NCBI RefSeq assembly: GCF_000745185.1
Contig: NZ_JQNJ01000001.1
Span: 3,454,501-3,518,500 of the forward strand
Reading direction: 5' to 3'
DNA: 64,000 nucleotides
Source of the DNA: Muricauda sp. MAR_2010_75
GTDB lineage: Bacteria > Bacteroidota > Bacteroidia > Flavobacteriales > Flavobacteriaceae
Shown here: in pieces, positions 26,156 to 34,842 of the stretch
Layout of the letters: the number at the start of each line of letters is the position of its first letter
Numbering within the stretch: position 1 is the stretch's first letter
Program-made: the position numbers and the translations under genes
Notes under the pieces: generated by a model
Told to the model about the DNA's origin: nothing
What the model saw: the letters and a program-made list of their open reading frames with translations, nothing else
Databases searched by the model: none

Positions 26156-26752
26156 TCAGGAAACCATGTCCATTAACGTTTTGTAGACCAGATGGGTGGG
26201 CAAACCAACTACATTAGTGTAAGAACCTTTTATTTCTGAAATGCCGATCATTCCGATCCATTCTTGAATGCCATAGGCACCTGCTTTGTCAAATGGGCTA
26301 CACTTTTCAATATAGAAGTTGATTTCCTCATTCGTAAACTCCATGAACTTGACGAGAGTAGTGCAACTCACAGTTTTTTGGGTTTCCAAAGTGGTAAAAC
26401 AGACTGATGTGATGACCTCGTGCCAATCGCCACTTAAGGTTTTTAGCATTTCAAATGCCTCCTCGCGGTTTGAAGCCTTGGCCAGTGAAACACCTTTGTG
26501 CCAGACCACGGTATCTGATGTGATCACAATCTCTTTGGGCTTAAGTTCATTTTTGAATGGGGAGGCTTTTAATTCAGCCAAATAATTGGAAATTTCCTTT
26601 CCCTGCATCTGGTCTGGGTAGTCTTCATCCACAGATTTTGGTCGAACTTCGAAATCCAGTCCCATTTCTTCCAAAAACATTTTTCTTCTGGGAGATCCAG
26701 AACCTAAAATAAGTTTGTATCCGTTGAGTTTTTCTTGAAGCGGACTAGTCAT
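26156..26752 (-). CDS. maf: Maf family nucleoside-triphosphate pyrophosphatase
   Basis: 198-residue house-cleaning pyrophosphatase of non-canonical nucleotides. It has LILGSGSPRRKMFLEEMGLDFEV near residue 12 (Maf signature SxSPRR), ITSDTVVWHKGVSLAKASNREEAFEML with the metal-binding Asp, and CSPFDKAGAYGIQEW. Start set at ATG 26752, overlapping the KdsC gene by 8 bp (ATGACTAG), consistent with coupled translation; an in-frame GTG lies 9 bp upstream. The gene belongs to the DUF2520-kdsC-maf-lipoprotein operon. Confidence 0.93.
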   Translation of the reverse strand: MTSPLQEKLNGYKLILGSGSPRRKMFLEEMGLDFEVRPKSVDEDYPDQMQGKEISNYLAELKASPFKNELKPKEIVITSDTVVWHKGVSLAKASNREEAFEMLKTLSGDWHEVITSVCFTTLETQKTVSCTTLVKFMEFTNEEINFYIEKCSPFDKAGAYGIQEWIGMIGISEIKGSYTNVVGLPTHLVYKTLMDMVS

Positions 26753-27272
26753 TCTTGGCACTGAAATTATCGTTCCAATCGCCTCGCACCTTCAGCACCT
26801 GTTCCACAATATCGCGCACACAGCCATCCCCGCCATTTTTATGGGAAACATAATCCGAAATGGCCTTTACCTCCTGAACCGCATTTTGAGGGGAAGCGGC
26901 CACGGCAACCATTTTCATTGGGGGAATATCAGGTACGTCATCCCCCATATACAATACGGTGTTGGGGTCTATGTTGTAGATGTCAAGGTACTCTTCCAGC
27001 GGTTCTTGTTTATGGTGGGCGCCCATATAAAAATCAGTGACACCAAGCCCTTTGAGCCGTTCTTTCACTCCCTCATTTGTACCACCTGTGATGATACATA
27101 CCTTATAGCCCTTTTTTATGGCCGTTTTTATGGCGTACCCATCCTTTACGCTCATGCTACGGAGTAATTCTCCATTGGAGGTCACCAAAACGGTGCCATC
27201 GGTAAATACCCCGTCCACATCAAATACAAATGTGGTGATGTTGCTCAAGAATTCTTTATAATTTTTCTTCAT
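26745..27272 (-). CDS. kdsC: KdsC-type HAD phosphatase (KDO-8-phosphate phosphatase)
   Basis: 175-residue haloacid-dehalogenase phosphatase without a cap domain, which in KdsC works as a tetramer. Motif I FDVDGVFTDG (Asp18, Asp20), motif II CIITGG, motif III/IV region YMGDDVPDIPPM. It hydrolyses 3-deoxy-D-manno-octulosonate 8-phosphate to KDO in lipopolysaccharide synthesis. N-acylneuraminate-9-phosphatase-like cousins share the fold, but flavobacteria use this gene for KDO. It overlaps DUF2520 upstream by 17 bp and maf downstream by 8 bp. Confidence 0.9.
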   Translation of the reverse strand: MKKNYKEFLSNITTFVFDVDGVFTDGTVLVTSNGELLRSMSVKDGYAIKTAIKKGYKVCIITGGTNEGVKERLKGLGVTDFYMGAHHKQEPLEEYLDIYNIDPNTVLYMGDDVPDIPPMKMVAVAASPQNAVQEVKAISDYVSHKNGGDGCVRDIVEQVLKVRGDWNDNFSAKND

Positions 27273-28017
27273 AGACTTTTTTTATCGCTTCACTGAACAG
27301 CTTGTAGAGTTCTATTTGTTTTTCGTCTTTTAAAAGGGACAAATGGGCTTGCATGGTTTTTTGATCTCCTCTTCGTGCTGGACCTGTCTGGGCTTCCTTT
27401 GGCGGCATTACTTGAACTTTTTCAGCAGTTTCCCTGATCAAGGGTTTTAATAAATCAAAAGGAAGTCCTTCCTCCAGGCACAATTTTTCGCCAACACCAT
27501 ATAGATAGTTAGAGAAATTGCTCACGAACATAGCCGCAAGATGCAATTTTTTCCGTTGTTGGGAATCAATATCATATACATTATCCGAAAGTCGGCTCGC
27601 CAATGCTTTCAAGATTTCTGCTGATTGTTTCCGATGGGCTTCAATACAAAAGGGAATGGATTTAAAATCCAACGGCCTGCCTTCAGTAAAACTCTGCAAG
27701 GGATAAAAAACGCCTCTGTTTTCCATGGGCAGACTGTCCATTTCTGCGGCACCTGAAGTATGGGCCACAATTCCTTTTTTATCGGAAAGGTGTTTTGAAA
27801 CTTCAACAATGGCGTCATCTTTCACCGCAATGAGGTATACATCGGCGTCCATTATTGCCCCAAAATCTGTTGAGATGGGGGCAAAGCCCGAAAACCACAG
27901 CAACTGTTCTTGGTTTCTGCCCACTACCTGGGCCAACCGTACCTCCTTTGCTTTGGAAAGTGCGCCCACCAAATGCTTTGCAATATTTCCAGTACCGAGA
28001 ATTACGATGGAAAGCAT
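27256..28017 (-). CDS. Rossmann-like and DUF2520 domain protein
   Basis: 253 residues: N-terminal NAD(P)-binding Rossmann fold (VILGTGNIAKHLVGAL, residues 5-20) and C-terminal helical DUF2520 domain resembling the dimerisation domain of ProC/6-phosphogluconate dehydrogenase-type enzymes (LHLAAMFVSNFSNYLYGVGE). Substrate unknown. It is first in the operon with kdsC and maf, the usual flavobacterial order, and is divergent from ccsBA. Confidence 0.88.
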   Translation of the reverse strand: MLSIVILGTGNIAKHLVGALSKAKEVRLAQVVGRNQEQLLWFSGFAPISTDFGAIMDADVYLIAVKDDAIVEVSKHLSDKKGIVAHTSGAAEMDSLPMENRGVFYPLQSFTEGRPLDFKSIPFCIEAHRKQSAEILKALASRLSDNVYDIDSQQRKKLHLAAMFVSNFSNYLYGVGEKLCLEEGLPFDLLKPLIRETAEKVQVMPPKEAQTGPARRGDQKTMQAHLSLLKDEKQIELYKLFSEAIKKVYEEKL

Positions 28018-28152
28018 GCCGCAAAACTACAAATTTAGTGGATGATGCCTTATAGAAAGAATTAACAAATCTGTTGGAATTTTATGCAACTTGTAAACAA
28101 GGAAGTTATAAAAAGGCCGTATTTTTGCAAGCTGAAAGCACATCGGAATTCA

Positions 28153-31100
28153 ATGATTGACATTCTTAAAAAGACCCTATTTTCCACAAGACTTATGGCC
28201 GTTCTTTTTTTGGTTTTTGCCGCAGCAATGGCCGTTGGAACCTTTGTGGAAAGTTGGTACAGTACCGAAACTGCCCGAATTTATATTTATAACGCCACAT
28301 GGTTTGAGGCCATCATGGTCTTTTTTGTAATCAATTTTATAGGGAATATTTTTCGTTACCAACTGCTCAGCTGGAAAAAGTGGCCCGTGCTTGTTCTTCA
28401 TCTTTCATGGATTTTGATCATTCTAGGGGCTTTTGTGACCCGTTATATCAGCTATGAAGGAATGATGCCCATTAGGGAGGGGGCTACTGAAAATCAATTC
28501 TTTTCGGATAAAACCTATTTGACTGCATTTGTTGATGGTGAAATCAATGGCGAGACCAAACGAAGGGTGTTGGAAGACGATATTATCGTCACACCAGAAG
28601 GTTCACGTTCCAGTTTGCCATGGAAATCAGATTTTAACGGGCAACCCTTTACTATTTCGTATGTCGATTTTATTGAAGGGGCAGAAGAGGGGTTGATTCC
28701 AGATGAAAACGGAAAGGAATACTTACAAATTGTTGAAGCAGGGAATGGTCAGCGACACGAGCATTATCTGGAAAACGGACAGGTTGCCAGCATTCACAAC
28801 ATACTTTTCGCTTTGAACAAGGAGACCGATGGTGCGGTCAATATTTTTTATTCGGACAGCTCTGGGTATCAGATAAAGTCGCCTTTTGAAGGTAATTTTA
28901 TGCGGATGGCAGACCAGTTTCAGGGCGAGGTATTGAAGGATAGCCTCCAAACTTTGCAATTACGGTCTCTCTACAACATGGCGGGAATGCAATTTGTGGT
29001 TCCAGAACCTTTGGTCAAAGGACGTTATGGGGTGGTCAAGGTTCCTGAGGAGGAAGTCACTGAAGCCACACAAGATGCCTTGGTGGTTTTGGTTTCTGCC
29101 AATGGCGAATCTAAAGAAATCAAGCTGTTGGGGGGTAAAGGGACTTCAAATTTTTCGGATAAGATTCAAGTAGGTGGGTTGGATTTTTCCCTGAGCTACG
29201 GCTCAAAAGTCTACGAATTGCCATTTTCCATTAAACTGAACGATTTTATCGCAGAAAAATATCCCGGCACAGAAACAGGCTATGCGTCATTTATGAGCAG
29301 AATTACGGTACAGGATGACCGTTTGTTCGATTACGATATTTATATGAACCATGTGTTGGACCATAAAGGATATCGGTTCTTTCAATCCAGTTTTCACCCA
29401 GATGAAAAAGGCACGGTACTTTCCGTAAACCACGATATGTGGGGCACTTGGATTACCTATATTGGCTATTTTCTGTTGTACATTGGGTTAATGGGCATTA
29501 TGTTCTTCGGAAAGACCCGTTTTAGGGATTTGCAGCAAATGCTGGAAAAACTCAAGTCAAAAAAGACGGCATTGACGGCGATAGCCCTATTTTTTGCAAC
29601 TACTCTATTGAGTGCACAGGAAACGGAAGCTGACCATGAGCATTCAGGAATGCCAACGCAACATCAAGTGGATTCTATAATCCAATCTACAGTTGTGTCC
29701 AAAGAGCATGCCGAAAAGTTCGGGGCTTTGGTCATTCAGGATGAAGGAGGACGAATGAAACCCATAAATACGTTCGCTTCTGAGCTTTTGCGAAAATTAA
29801 GTGGTGAGGATCACTACAAGGATTTATCCGAAAACCAAGTGTTTTTATCCATGATGATGAACCCCGGAGTTTGGTACAACACGGAATTCATTGCATTGGG
29901 AAAAAAGGAGAATGACAGTATCCGGAAAATTATTGGGGTTCCCGAGGGGACCGAATTTGTAAAAGCTACTGACTTTTTTGATAAACAGGGCAGATACAAG
30001 CTTCGTCCCTATATGGAAAAAGCCACCTCAACCACAAACCCTTCAAATTTTGAAAAGGATTTCAAAAAGGTTGGGGAAAGGCTCAGTCTTTTGGAAATTG
30101 CCTTGAGCGGTCAAATCATAAAAATATTCCCCTTACTGAACGATGAGAACAACAAATGGGTGTCCGCTGTGGAATATAGGTCGGGACAATACCAGATTCA
30201 AGATTCATTATACTCCAATTTTGTACGCAATGCCATGCCTTATTATTTGGGGACTTTACAAAATTCAATAGCTACAGGAGATTATTCTCAACCCGATAAA
30301 TTGTTGGAAGCATTCAAACAAAATCAGCTTAACCACGGTGCAGAGGTATTGCCTTCAGAAAAAAAGATAAAAACGGAGATTATCTACAACAAGCTGGATT
30401 TGTTCAACCGCTTGTATAAGTACTACGCCATGGTTGGGGTATTTCTCTTCATCGTGTTGATCATTCGAATATTTAAGGACCGGGAAATCCTAAAAGCCGG
30501 GGCCTATTTGCTCAAAGGAACCATAATCCTATTTTTTATCTGGCACACGGCAGGCTTGGTATTACGATGGTATATCTCTGGGCACGCTCCTTGGAGCGAT
30601 GCTTATGAAAGTATCCTCTATGTTTCTTGGGCAACCATGGGTATCGGTCTGGCATTGGGAAGAAAGAGCGAATTGACCATTGCAGCCAGTGCGTTTGTCA
30701 CCTCAATGCTGCTATGGATTGCCCACCAAAGTTGGGTGGACCCTGCCATTGCCAACTTGGTCCCCGTTTTGGATAGTTATTGGTTGATGATTCACGTGGC
30801 CGTTATTGTGGGTAGTTATGGTCCATTGACCGTAGGGATGATTCTTGGGGTAGTTTCCCTTTTACTTATGATTCTTACCACAGCGTCCAACAAACAACGA
30901 ATGGACTTGGCGATTAAGGAATTAACAATTATCAACGAATTGGCACTTACCGCTGGTTTGGTGATGCTTACCATAGGCAACTTTTTGGGTGGCCAGTGGG
31001 CCAATGAAAGCTGGGGTCGATATTGGGGCTGGGACCCTAAAGAAACTTGGGCCCTGATTTCCATTATGGTCTACGCTTTTGTGTTGCACATGCGTTTGGT

Positions 31101-31323
31101 TCCCGGTCTACGGGGCAGATGGAGCTATAACTTTGCCAGTATTCTAGCCTTTGCCAGTATAATGATGACCTACTTTGGAGTGAATTTTTACCTAGTGGGA
31201 CTGCACAGTTATGCCAGCGGAGACCAAGTTATAACCCCTAGTTTTATCTGGTATACCGTGCTTGGGGTCTTTATTCTGGGTGGAATTAGTCTGTGGCGAT
31301 ATAAAGTCCACTATGCCAAATAA
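28153..31323 (+). CDS. ccsBA: Fused cytochrome c biogenesis protein CcsB-CcsA (ResB-ResC)
   Basis: 1056-residue inner-membrane protein that exports and attaches haem to apocytochromes c (system II). The N-terminal ResB/CcsB part has paired membrane helices (about residues 10-100) and a periplasmic domain. A helix at about 450 closes it, and after a second periplasmic region the C-terminal CcsA part has eight or so helices. The WWD haem-binding motif appears as NESWGRYWGWDPKETWALIS near residue 955; His residues in IWHTAGLVLRW and in MIHVAVIVGSYG are probable haem ligands. ATG 28153 (MIDILKKTLFSTR) is preferred over an in-frame upstream codon at 28084. A TATTTTTG element at 28120-28127 is a likely -7 box. 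Confidence 0.94.
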   Translation: MIDILKKTLFSTRLMAVLFLVFAAAMAVGTFVESWYSTETARIYIYNATWFEAIMVFFVINFIGNIFRYQLLSWKKWPVLVLHLSWILIILGAFVTRYISYEGMMPIREGATENQFFSDKTYLTAFVDGEINGETKRRVLEDDIIVTPEGSRSSLPWKSDFNGQPFTISYVDFIEGAEEGLIPDENGKEYLQIVEAGNGQRHEHYLENGQVASIHNILFALNKETDGAVNIFYSDSSGYQIKSPFEGNFMRMADQFQGEVLKDSLQTLQLRSLYNMAGMQFVVPEPLVKGRYGVVKVPEEEVTEATQDALVVLVSANGESKEIKLLGGKGTSNFSDKIQVGGLDFSLSYGSKVYELPFSIKLNDFIAEKYPGTETGYASFMSRITVQDDRLFDYDIYMNHVLDHKGYRFFQSSFHPDEKGTVLSVNHDMWGTWITYIGYFLLYIGLMGIMFFGKTRFRDLQQMLEKLKSKKTALTAIALFFATTLLSAQETEADHEHSGMPTQHQVDSIIQSTVVSKEHAEKFGALVIQDEGGRMKPINTFASELLRKLSGEDHYKDLSENQVFLSMMMNPGVWYNTEFIALGKKENDSIRKIIGVPEGTEFVKATDFFDKQGRYKLRPYMEKATSTTNPSNFEKDFKKVGERLSLLEIALSGQIIKIFPLLNDENNKWVSAVEYRSGQYQIQDSLYSNFVRNAMPYYLGTLQNSIATGDYSQPDKLLEAFKQNQLNHGAEVLPSEKKIKTEIIYNKLDLFNRLYKYYAMVGVFLFIVLIIRIFKDREILKAGAYLLKGTIILFFIWHTAGLVLRWYISGHAPWSDAYESILYVSWATMGIGLALGRKSELTIAASAFVTSMLLWIAHQSWVDPAIANLVPVLDSYWLMIHVAVIVGSYGPLTVGMILGVVSLLLMILTTASNKQRMDLAIKELTIINELALTAGLVMLTIGNFLGGQWANESWGRYWGWDPKETWALISIMVYAFVLHMRLVPGLRGRWSYNFASILAFASIMMTYFGVNFYLVGLHSYASGDQVITPSFIWYTVLGVFILGGISLWRYKVHYAK

Positions 31324-31403
31324 TTAATTTATTTGGTTTACACTTTAAAAAAAAGTTGCATATTTGCCTCATCATGAAGTTATAAGAATTATGTACGCAA
31401 TAG

Positions 31404-31463
31404 ATGTCACCATTGGCTTTACGCCAAAAAAGTAACCGAAACTCTTTTTCGGTCAGTTGACAT
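31404..31463 (+). ncRNA. Structured 5' leader of the MATE gene (three-way-junction candidate)
   Basis: The 5' region of the exporter gene can fold as outer stem ATGTCA/TGACAT (31404-31409 with 31458-31463), hairpin TTGGC-tttac-GCCAA (31413-31427) and hairpin ACCGAAA-ctctt-TTTCGGT (31435-31453). All stems are perfect. Such a two-hairpin junction resembles riboswitch aptamers, but the sequence matches no class I recognise. It lies 33 nt before the start codon and is not followed by a T-run, so any control would be on translation. CATATTTG with an upstream TTTG about 31 nt before the leader could be the promoter. Confidence 0.45.
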
Positions 31464-31495
31464 TACCTCTTTTGTTTTACACATAATTCTATAAA

Positions 31496-32908
31496 ATGAC
31501 ACACTCAAACAATACATTTTCATTCAAAAAACTGATCAATTATTTCTGGATAGCTGTATCCGGTAAGGAAACAGAATTCACCTCTGGAAGTATTCGCAAG
31601 GCCATCTTTATGCTTTCCATTCCCATGATTTTGGAAATGCTGATGGAATCTATTTTTGCCTTGGTGGATATCGCATACGTATCCAAAGTAAGCGTTAATG
31701 CGGTGGCTACAATTGGATTGACCGAATCCGTTATTACATTGATCTATGCCTTGGCCATTGGCTTGAGCATGGCAGCCACAGCCGTTGTGGCCCGAAGAAT
31801 AGGGGCAAAAGATGTCCAAGGCGCTAGGGAAGCTGCGGTACAAGCTATAGGTTTAGGTGTAGTAGTCTCCATTGTGTTGGGCATTGTGGGTATCATTTTC
31901 GCGAAAGAAATTTTAGCTCTCATGGGTGGTGAGCCTAATTTAATTGCGGAAGGTTACGGCTATACCCAATTCTTGATAGGAGGGAACATTACCATTATGC
32001 TTTTGTTCCTTATTAATGCCATTTTTAGGGGAGCCGGAAATGCTTCCATTGCCATGTGGACGTTGGTATTGTCCAACGGACTCAATATTATTTTAGACCC
32101 CATTTTCATTTTTGGATTGGGTCCCATTCCCGAGTATGGCGTAACGGGTGCCGCCATTGCCACCAATATTGGTAGGGGTACTGCGGTGTTGTTCCAATTG
32201 GGGATACTGTTCTTCGGATGGGGAAAAATCAAATTGATGTGGAAGGATTTGGTCCTAAATCTCAAGGTGATGCACAATCTCATTCGGGTTTCATTGGGTG
32301 GAATTGCCCAGTTTTTAATTGGAACTTCCAGTTGGGTGTTCCTTATGCGTATCATGTCTGAATTTGGTAGCGAAGTACTGGCTGGTTATACCATCGCCAT
32401 TCGTGTGATGATGTTTACATTGATGCCTTCGTGGGGCATGAGCAATGCAGCTGCCACTCTAGTGGGGCAGAACTTGGGGGCCAAACAACCGGATAGAGCC
32501 GAAATATCAGTTTGGAAAACCGGAAAGTACAATGCCATTTTTATGGGAACGGTTTCCTTGGTCTATCTCATTTTTGCTAAAAGCATCATTTCGTGGTTCA
32601 ATGCCACACCAAGTGTGGTTGAAAATGGAGCCCTTTGCCTACAAGTCATTGCGGCTGGATATATTTTCTATGCCTATGGAATGGTAGTGAGCCAAGCCTT
32701 TAATGGAGCCGGGGATACCAAAACACCGACCAAAATTAATTTGATTTCCTTCTGGCTGTTCCAACTGCCCTTGGCTTATGTGGCAGCCATGGTTTTGGGG
32801 TGGGGAGCCAAAGGTGTTTTCATGGCCATTACGTTGGCTGAAGTGTTGTTGGCCATTATAGCCATGGTCTGGTTCAAAAAAGGAAAATGGAAGCAGGTAC
32901 AAGTATGA
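31496..32908 (+). CDS. MATE family efflux transporter
   Basis: 470-residue inner-membrane multidrug/toxin exporter with 12 hydrophobic helices in two homologous halves. The first half begins IRKAIFMLSIPMILEMLMESIFALVDIAYVSKV with the MATE Asp-containing first helix, and the second half begins LIRVSLGGIAQFLIGTSSWVF. Conserved GNASIAMW and AFNGAGDTKTPTKIN (the repeat motif of each half). Exchange is with Na+ or H+; substrate unknown. It has an extra soluble N-terminal extension of about 30 residues. The long structured leader suggests ligand-dependent control. Confidence 0.93.
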   Translation: MTHSNNTFSFKKLINYFWIAVSGKETEFTSGSIRKAIFMLSIPMILEMLMESIFALVDIAYVSKVSVNAVATIGLTESVITLIYALAIGLSMAATAVVARRIGAKDVQGAREAAVQAIGLGVVVSIVLGIVGIIFAKEILALMGGEPNLIAEGYGYTQFLIGGNITIMLLFLINAIFRGAGNASIAMWTLVLSNGLNIILDPIFIFGLGPIPEYGVTGAAIATNIGRGTAVLFQLGILFFGWGKIKLMWKDLVLNLKVMHNLIRVSLGGIAQFLIGTSSWVFLMRIMSEFGSEVLAGYTIAIRVMMFTLMPSWGMSNAAATLVGQNLGAKQPDRAEISVWKTGKYNAIFMGTVSLVYLIFAKSIISWFNATPSVVENGALCLQVIAAGYIFYAYGMVVSQAFNGAGDTKTPTKINLISFWLFQLPLAYVAAMVLGWGAKGVFMAITLAEVLLAIIAMVWFKKGKWKQVQV

Positions 32909-32944
32909 CGGGTTTCGTATCTTTAACTTTCTAAAGCAAAGAAC

Positions 32945-34111
32945 ATGAGATCCAGCAAAAAAGGATTAAACACCCTGTGCACACATGAAGGCGATTTGGA
33001 GGATACCAAATTTAAAGGCGTTGTTTCACCCTTATATATGGCCACCGCCTATGCCTTTGATGATGTTGATATAAAGCGATACCCAAGATACTTCAATACA
33101 CCCAATCAAGAGGCGTTATGCAAAAAACTGGCAGCCTTGGAACATGCCGAGGCTGCTTTGATTTTTGGTAGTGGTATGGCCGCTATCAGTACAGCACTTA
33201 TGGCTTTTTTGCAAGCAGGTGATCATATTGTCCTTCAGCAGACCATGTACGGTGGCACCTATCACTTTGCAGTCACGCAATTGAACAAATACGGTATTGA
33301 GTATTCCTTTACCGATGGATGGCAAGTAGAGGATTTTGAGAAAGAAATCCAATCCAATACCAAGGTCATCTATATGGAAACCCCATCCAACCCATTATTG
33401 ACCATTACCGATATTGCCGGGGTGGCTCAATTGGCTCAAAAACATGGGCTGGTTTCCATGATTGACAACACCTTTGCGAGTCCCATCAACCAAAACCCAA
33501 TTGATTTTGGAGTGGATGTGGTTTTGCATAGTGCCACAAAATATATGGGAGGACACTCAGATATTTGTGCTGGGGTGGTTACCGCATCCCAAGAACATAT
33601 TGACGAAGTATTTCAATCTGCGATTTGTTTTGGAGGCAGCCTGAGCGAGTATACCGTTTGGCTTTTGGAGCGAAGCATTAAGACCATGGTCATCCGCGTG
33701 AAGGCCCAAAATGATAATGCGCTAAAAATGGCTGAATATCTGGTAGGCAATGAAGATGTTGGGCAGGTGTATTATCCAGGTTTGGAAACGCATCCGGACC
33801 ATGAATTGGCCAAATCGCAAATGAATGGGTTTGGGGGCATGCTCTCTTTTGAATTGCCGAGTGTGGATACATCCCTATTCTTTAAACACCTTAAATTGAT
33901 AAAACCTGTTATGAGTCTTGCTGGGGTGGAAAGCACCATGATATCACCGGTTACCACGTCGCACGCCCTTATGAGCCCGGAGGATCGCAAAAAACAGGGA
34001 ATAAAGGATTCTTTAATTCGGTTTTCGTTGGGTATTGAAGAAATTGACGACTTAATTGAAGATATTGAGCAAGCTATTGCAAAGGTTAAATCAATGACCA
34101 TACCAGCATAA
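32945..34111 (+). CDS. Cys/Met-metabolism PLP enzyme (cystathionine gamma-synthase / methionine gamma-lyase family)
   Basis: 388-residue fold-type I PLP enzyme. The cofactor Lys is Lys199 in HSATKYMGGHSD; IDNTFASP supplies the pyridine-nitrogen Asp174; the loop RYFNTPNQEALCKKLAALE and FGSGMAAIS are family typical. The group includes cystathionine gamma-synthase, cystathionine gamma-lyase and methionine gamma-lyase; I cannot separate them by eye. Its immediate neighbour is bshB1 (8-bp gap), so a role in cysteine supply for bacillithiol is plausible but inferred. Confidence 0.9.
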   Translation: MRSSKKGLNTLCTHEGDLEDTKFKGVVSPLYMATAYAFDDVDIKRYPRYFNTPNQEALCKKLAALEHAEAALIFGSGMAAISTALMAFLQAGDHIVLQQTMYGGTYHFAVTQLNKYGIEYSFTDGWQVEDFEKEIQSNTKVIYMETPSNPLLTITDIAGVAQLAQKHGLVSMIDNTFASPINQNPIDFGVDVVLHSATKYMGGHSDICAGVVTASQEHIDEVFQSAICFGGSLSEYTVWLLERSIKTMVIRVKAQNDNALKMAEYLVGNEDVGQVYYPGLETHPDHELAKSQMNGFGGMLSFELPSVDTSLFFKHLKLIKPVMSLAGVESTMISPVTTSHALMSPEDRKKQGIKDSLIRFSLGIEEIDDLIEDIEQAIAKVKSMTIPA

Positions 34112-34119
34112 CAAAACAT

Positions 34120-34842
34120 ATGAAATTAGACATTTTAGTGTTCGGGGCCCATCCAGATGATGCCGAACTTGGAGCGGGTGCCACCATTGCTAAAGAAGTT
34201 GCCCGAGGAAAAAAAGTGGGGATCGTAGATTTGACCCGAGGCGAATTGGGTACGCGTGGAACCGCGGAAATTAGGGATGCTGAAGCAGCCAAGGCAGCCA
34301 AAATTCTTGGGGTGGCCGTTCGGGAGAACATGGAATTTGCCGATGGCTTTTTCATCAATGACAAATGGCACCAGTTGGAAATCATCAAAATAATCAGAAA
34401 ATATAGGCCCGAAGTTGTTTTGTGCAATGCTGTGGAGGATAGACATATTGACCATGGAAAAGGAAGCCAACTGGTGAGTGATGCCTGTTTTTTGAGCGGT
34501 TTGGTAAAAATTGATACGCAAATGGACGGGGATGATGCGTGGCAGGAACCATGGCGTCCTAAAAGGGTTTACCATTTTATCCAATGGAAAAATCTGGAAC
34601 CCGATTTTGTAGTGGATGTATCGGAATTTATCGAGAAAAAGAAGGAAGCTATTTTGGCCTATGAATCCCAATTCTATGATCCAAATAGTGATGAACCTGA
34701 AACGCCCATCAGCAGTAAAAATTTTACTGATAGTGTCATTTACCGAGCCCGGGATTTAGGGAGACTGGTAGGTGTGGAATACGCCGAGGGATTTACCGTG
34801 GAACGCTATGTGGCTGTGGATAATCTTGACCAACTGATCTGA
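34120..34842 (+). CDS. bshB1: Bacillithiol biosynthesis deacetylase BshB1
   Basis: 240-residue cytosolic zinc deacetylase removing acetate from GlcNAc-malate in bacillithiol synthesis. The PIG-L/LmbE zinc motif AHPDDAE is at residues 10-16, followed by VGIVDLTRGELGTRGT and the second metal site EDRHIDHGKGSQL near residue 107. The C-terminal ESQF, SARDLGR-like RARDLGRLVGVEYAEGF is the BshB1 hallmark. Length is standard. It is co-directional with the PLP enzyme and convergent with, and directly abutting, the histidine kinase gene. Confidence 0.94.
   Translation: MKLDILVFGAHPDDAELGAGATIAKEVARGKKVGIVDLTRGELGTRGTAEIRDAEAAKAAKILGVAVRENMEFADGFFINDKWHQLEIIKIIRKYRPEVVLCNAVEDRHIDHGKGSQLVSDACFLSGLVKIDTQMDGDDAWQEPWRPKRVYHFIQWKNLEPDFVVDVSEFIEKKKEAILAYESQFYDPNSDEPETPISSKNFTDSVIYRARDLGRLVGVEYAEGFTVERYVAVDNLDQLI

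Noticed and set aside
31464..31480. Intrinsic terminator in the MATE leader
   Set aside because: The T-rich stretch is interrupted and not adjacent to the hairpins.
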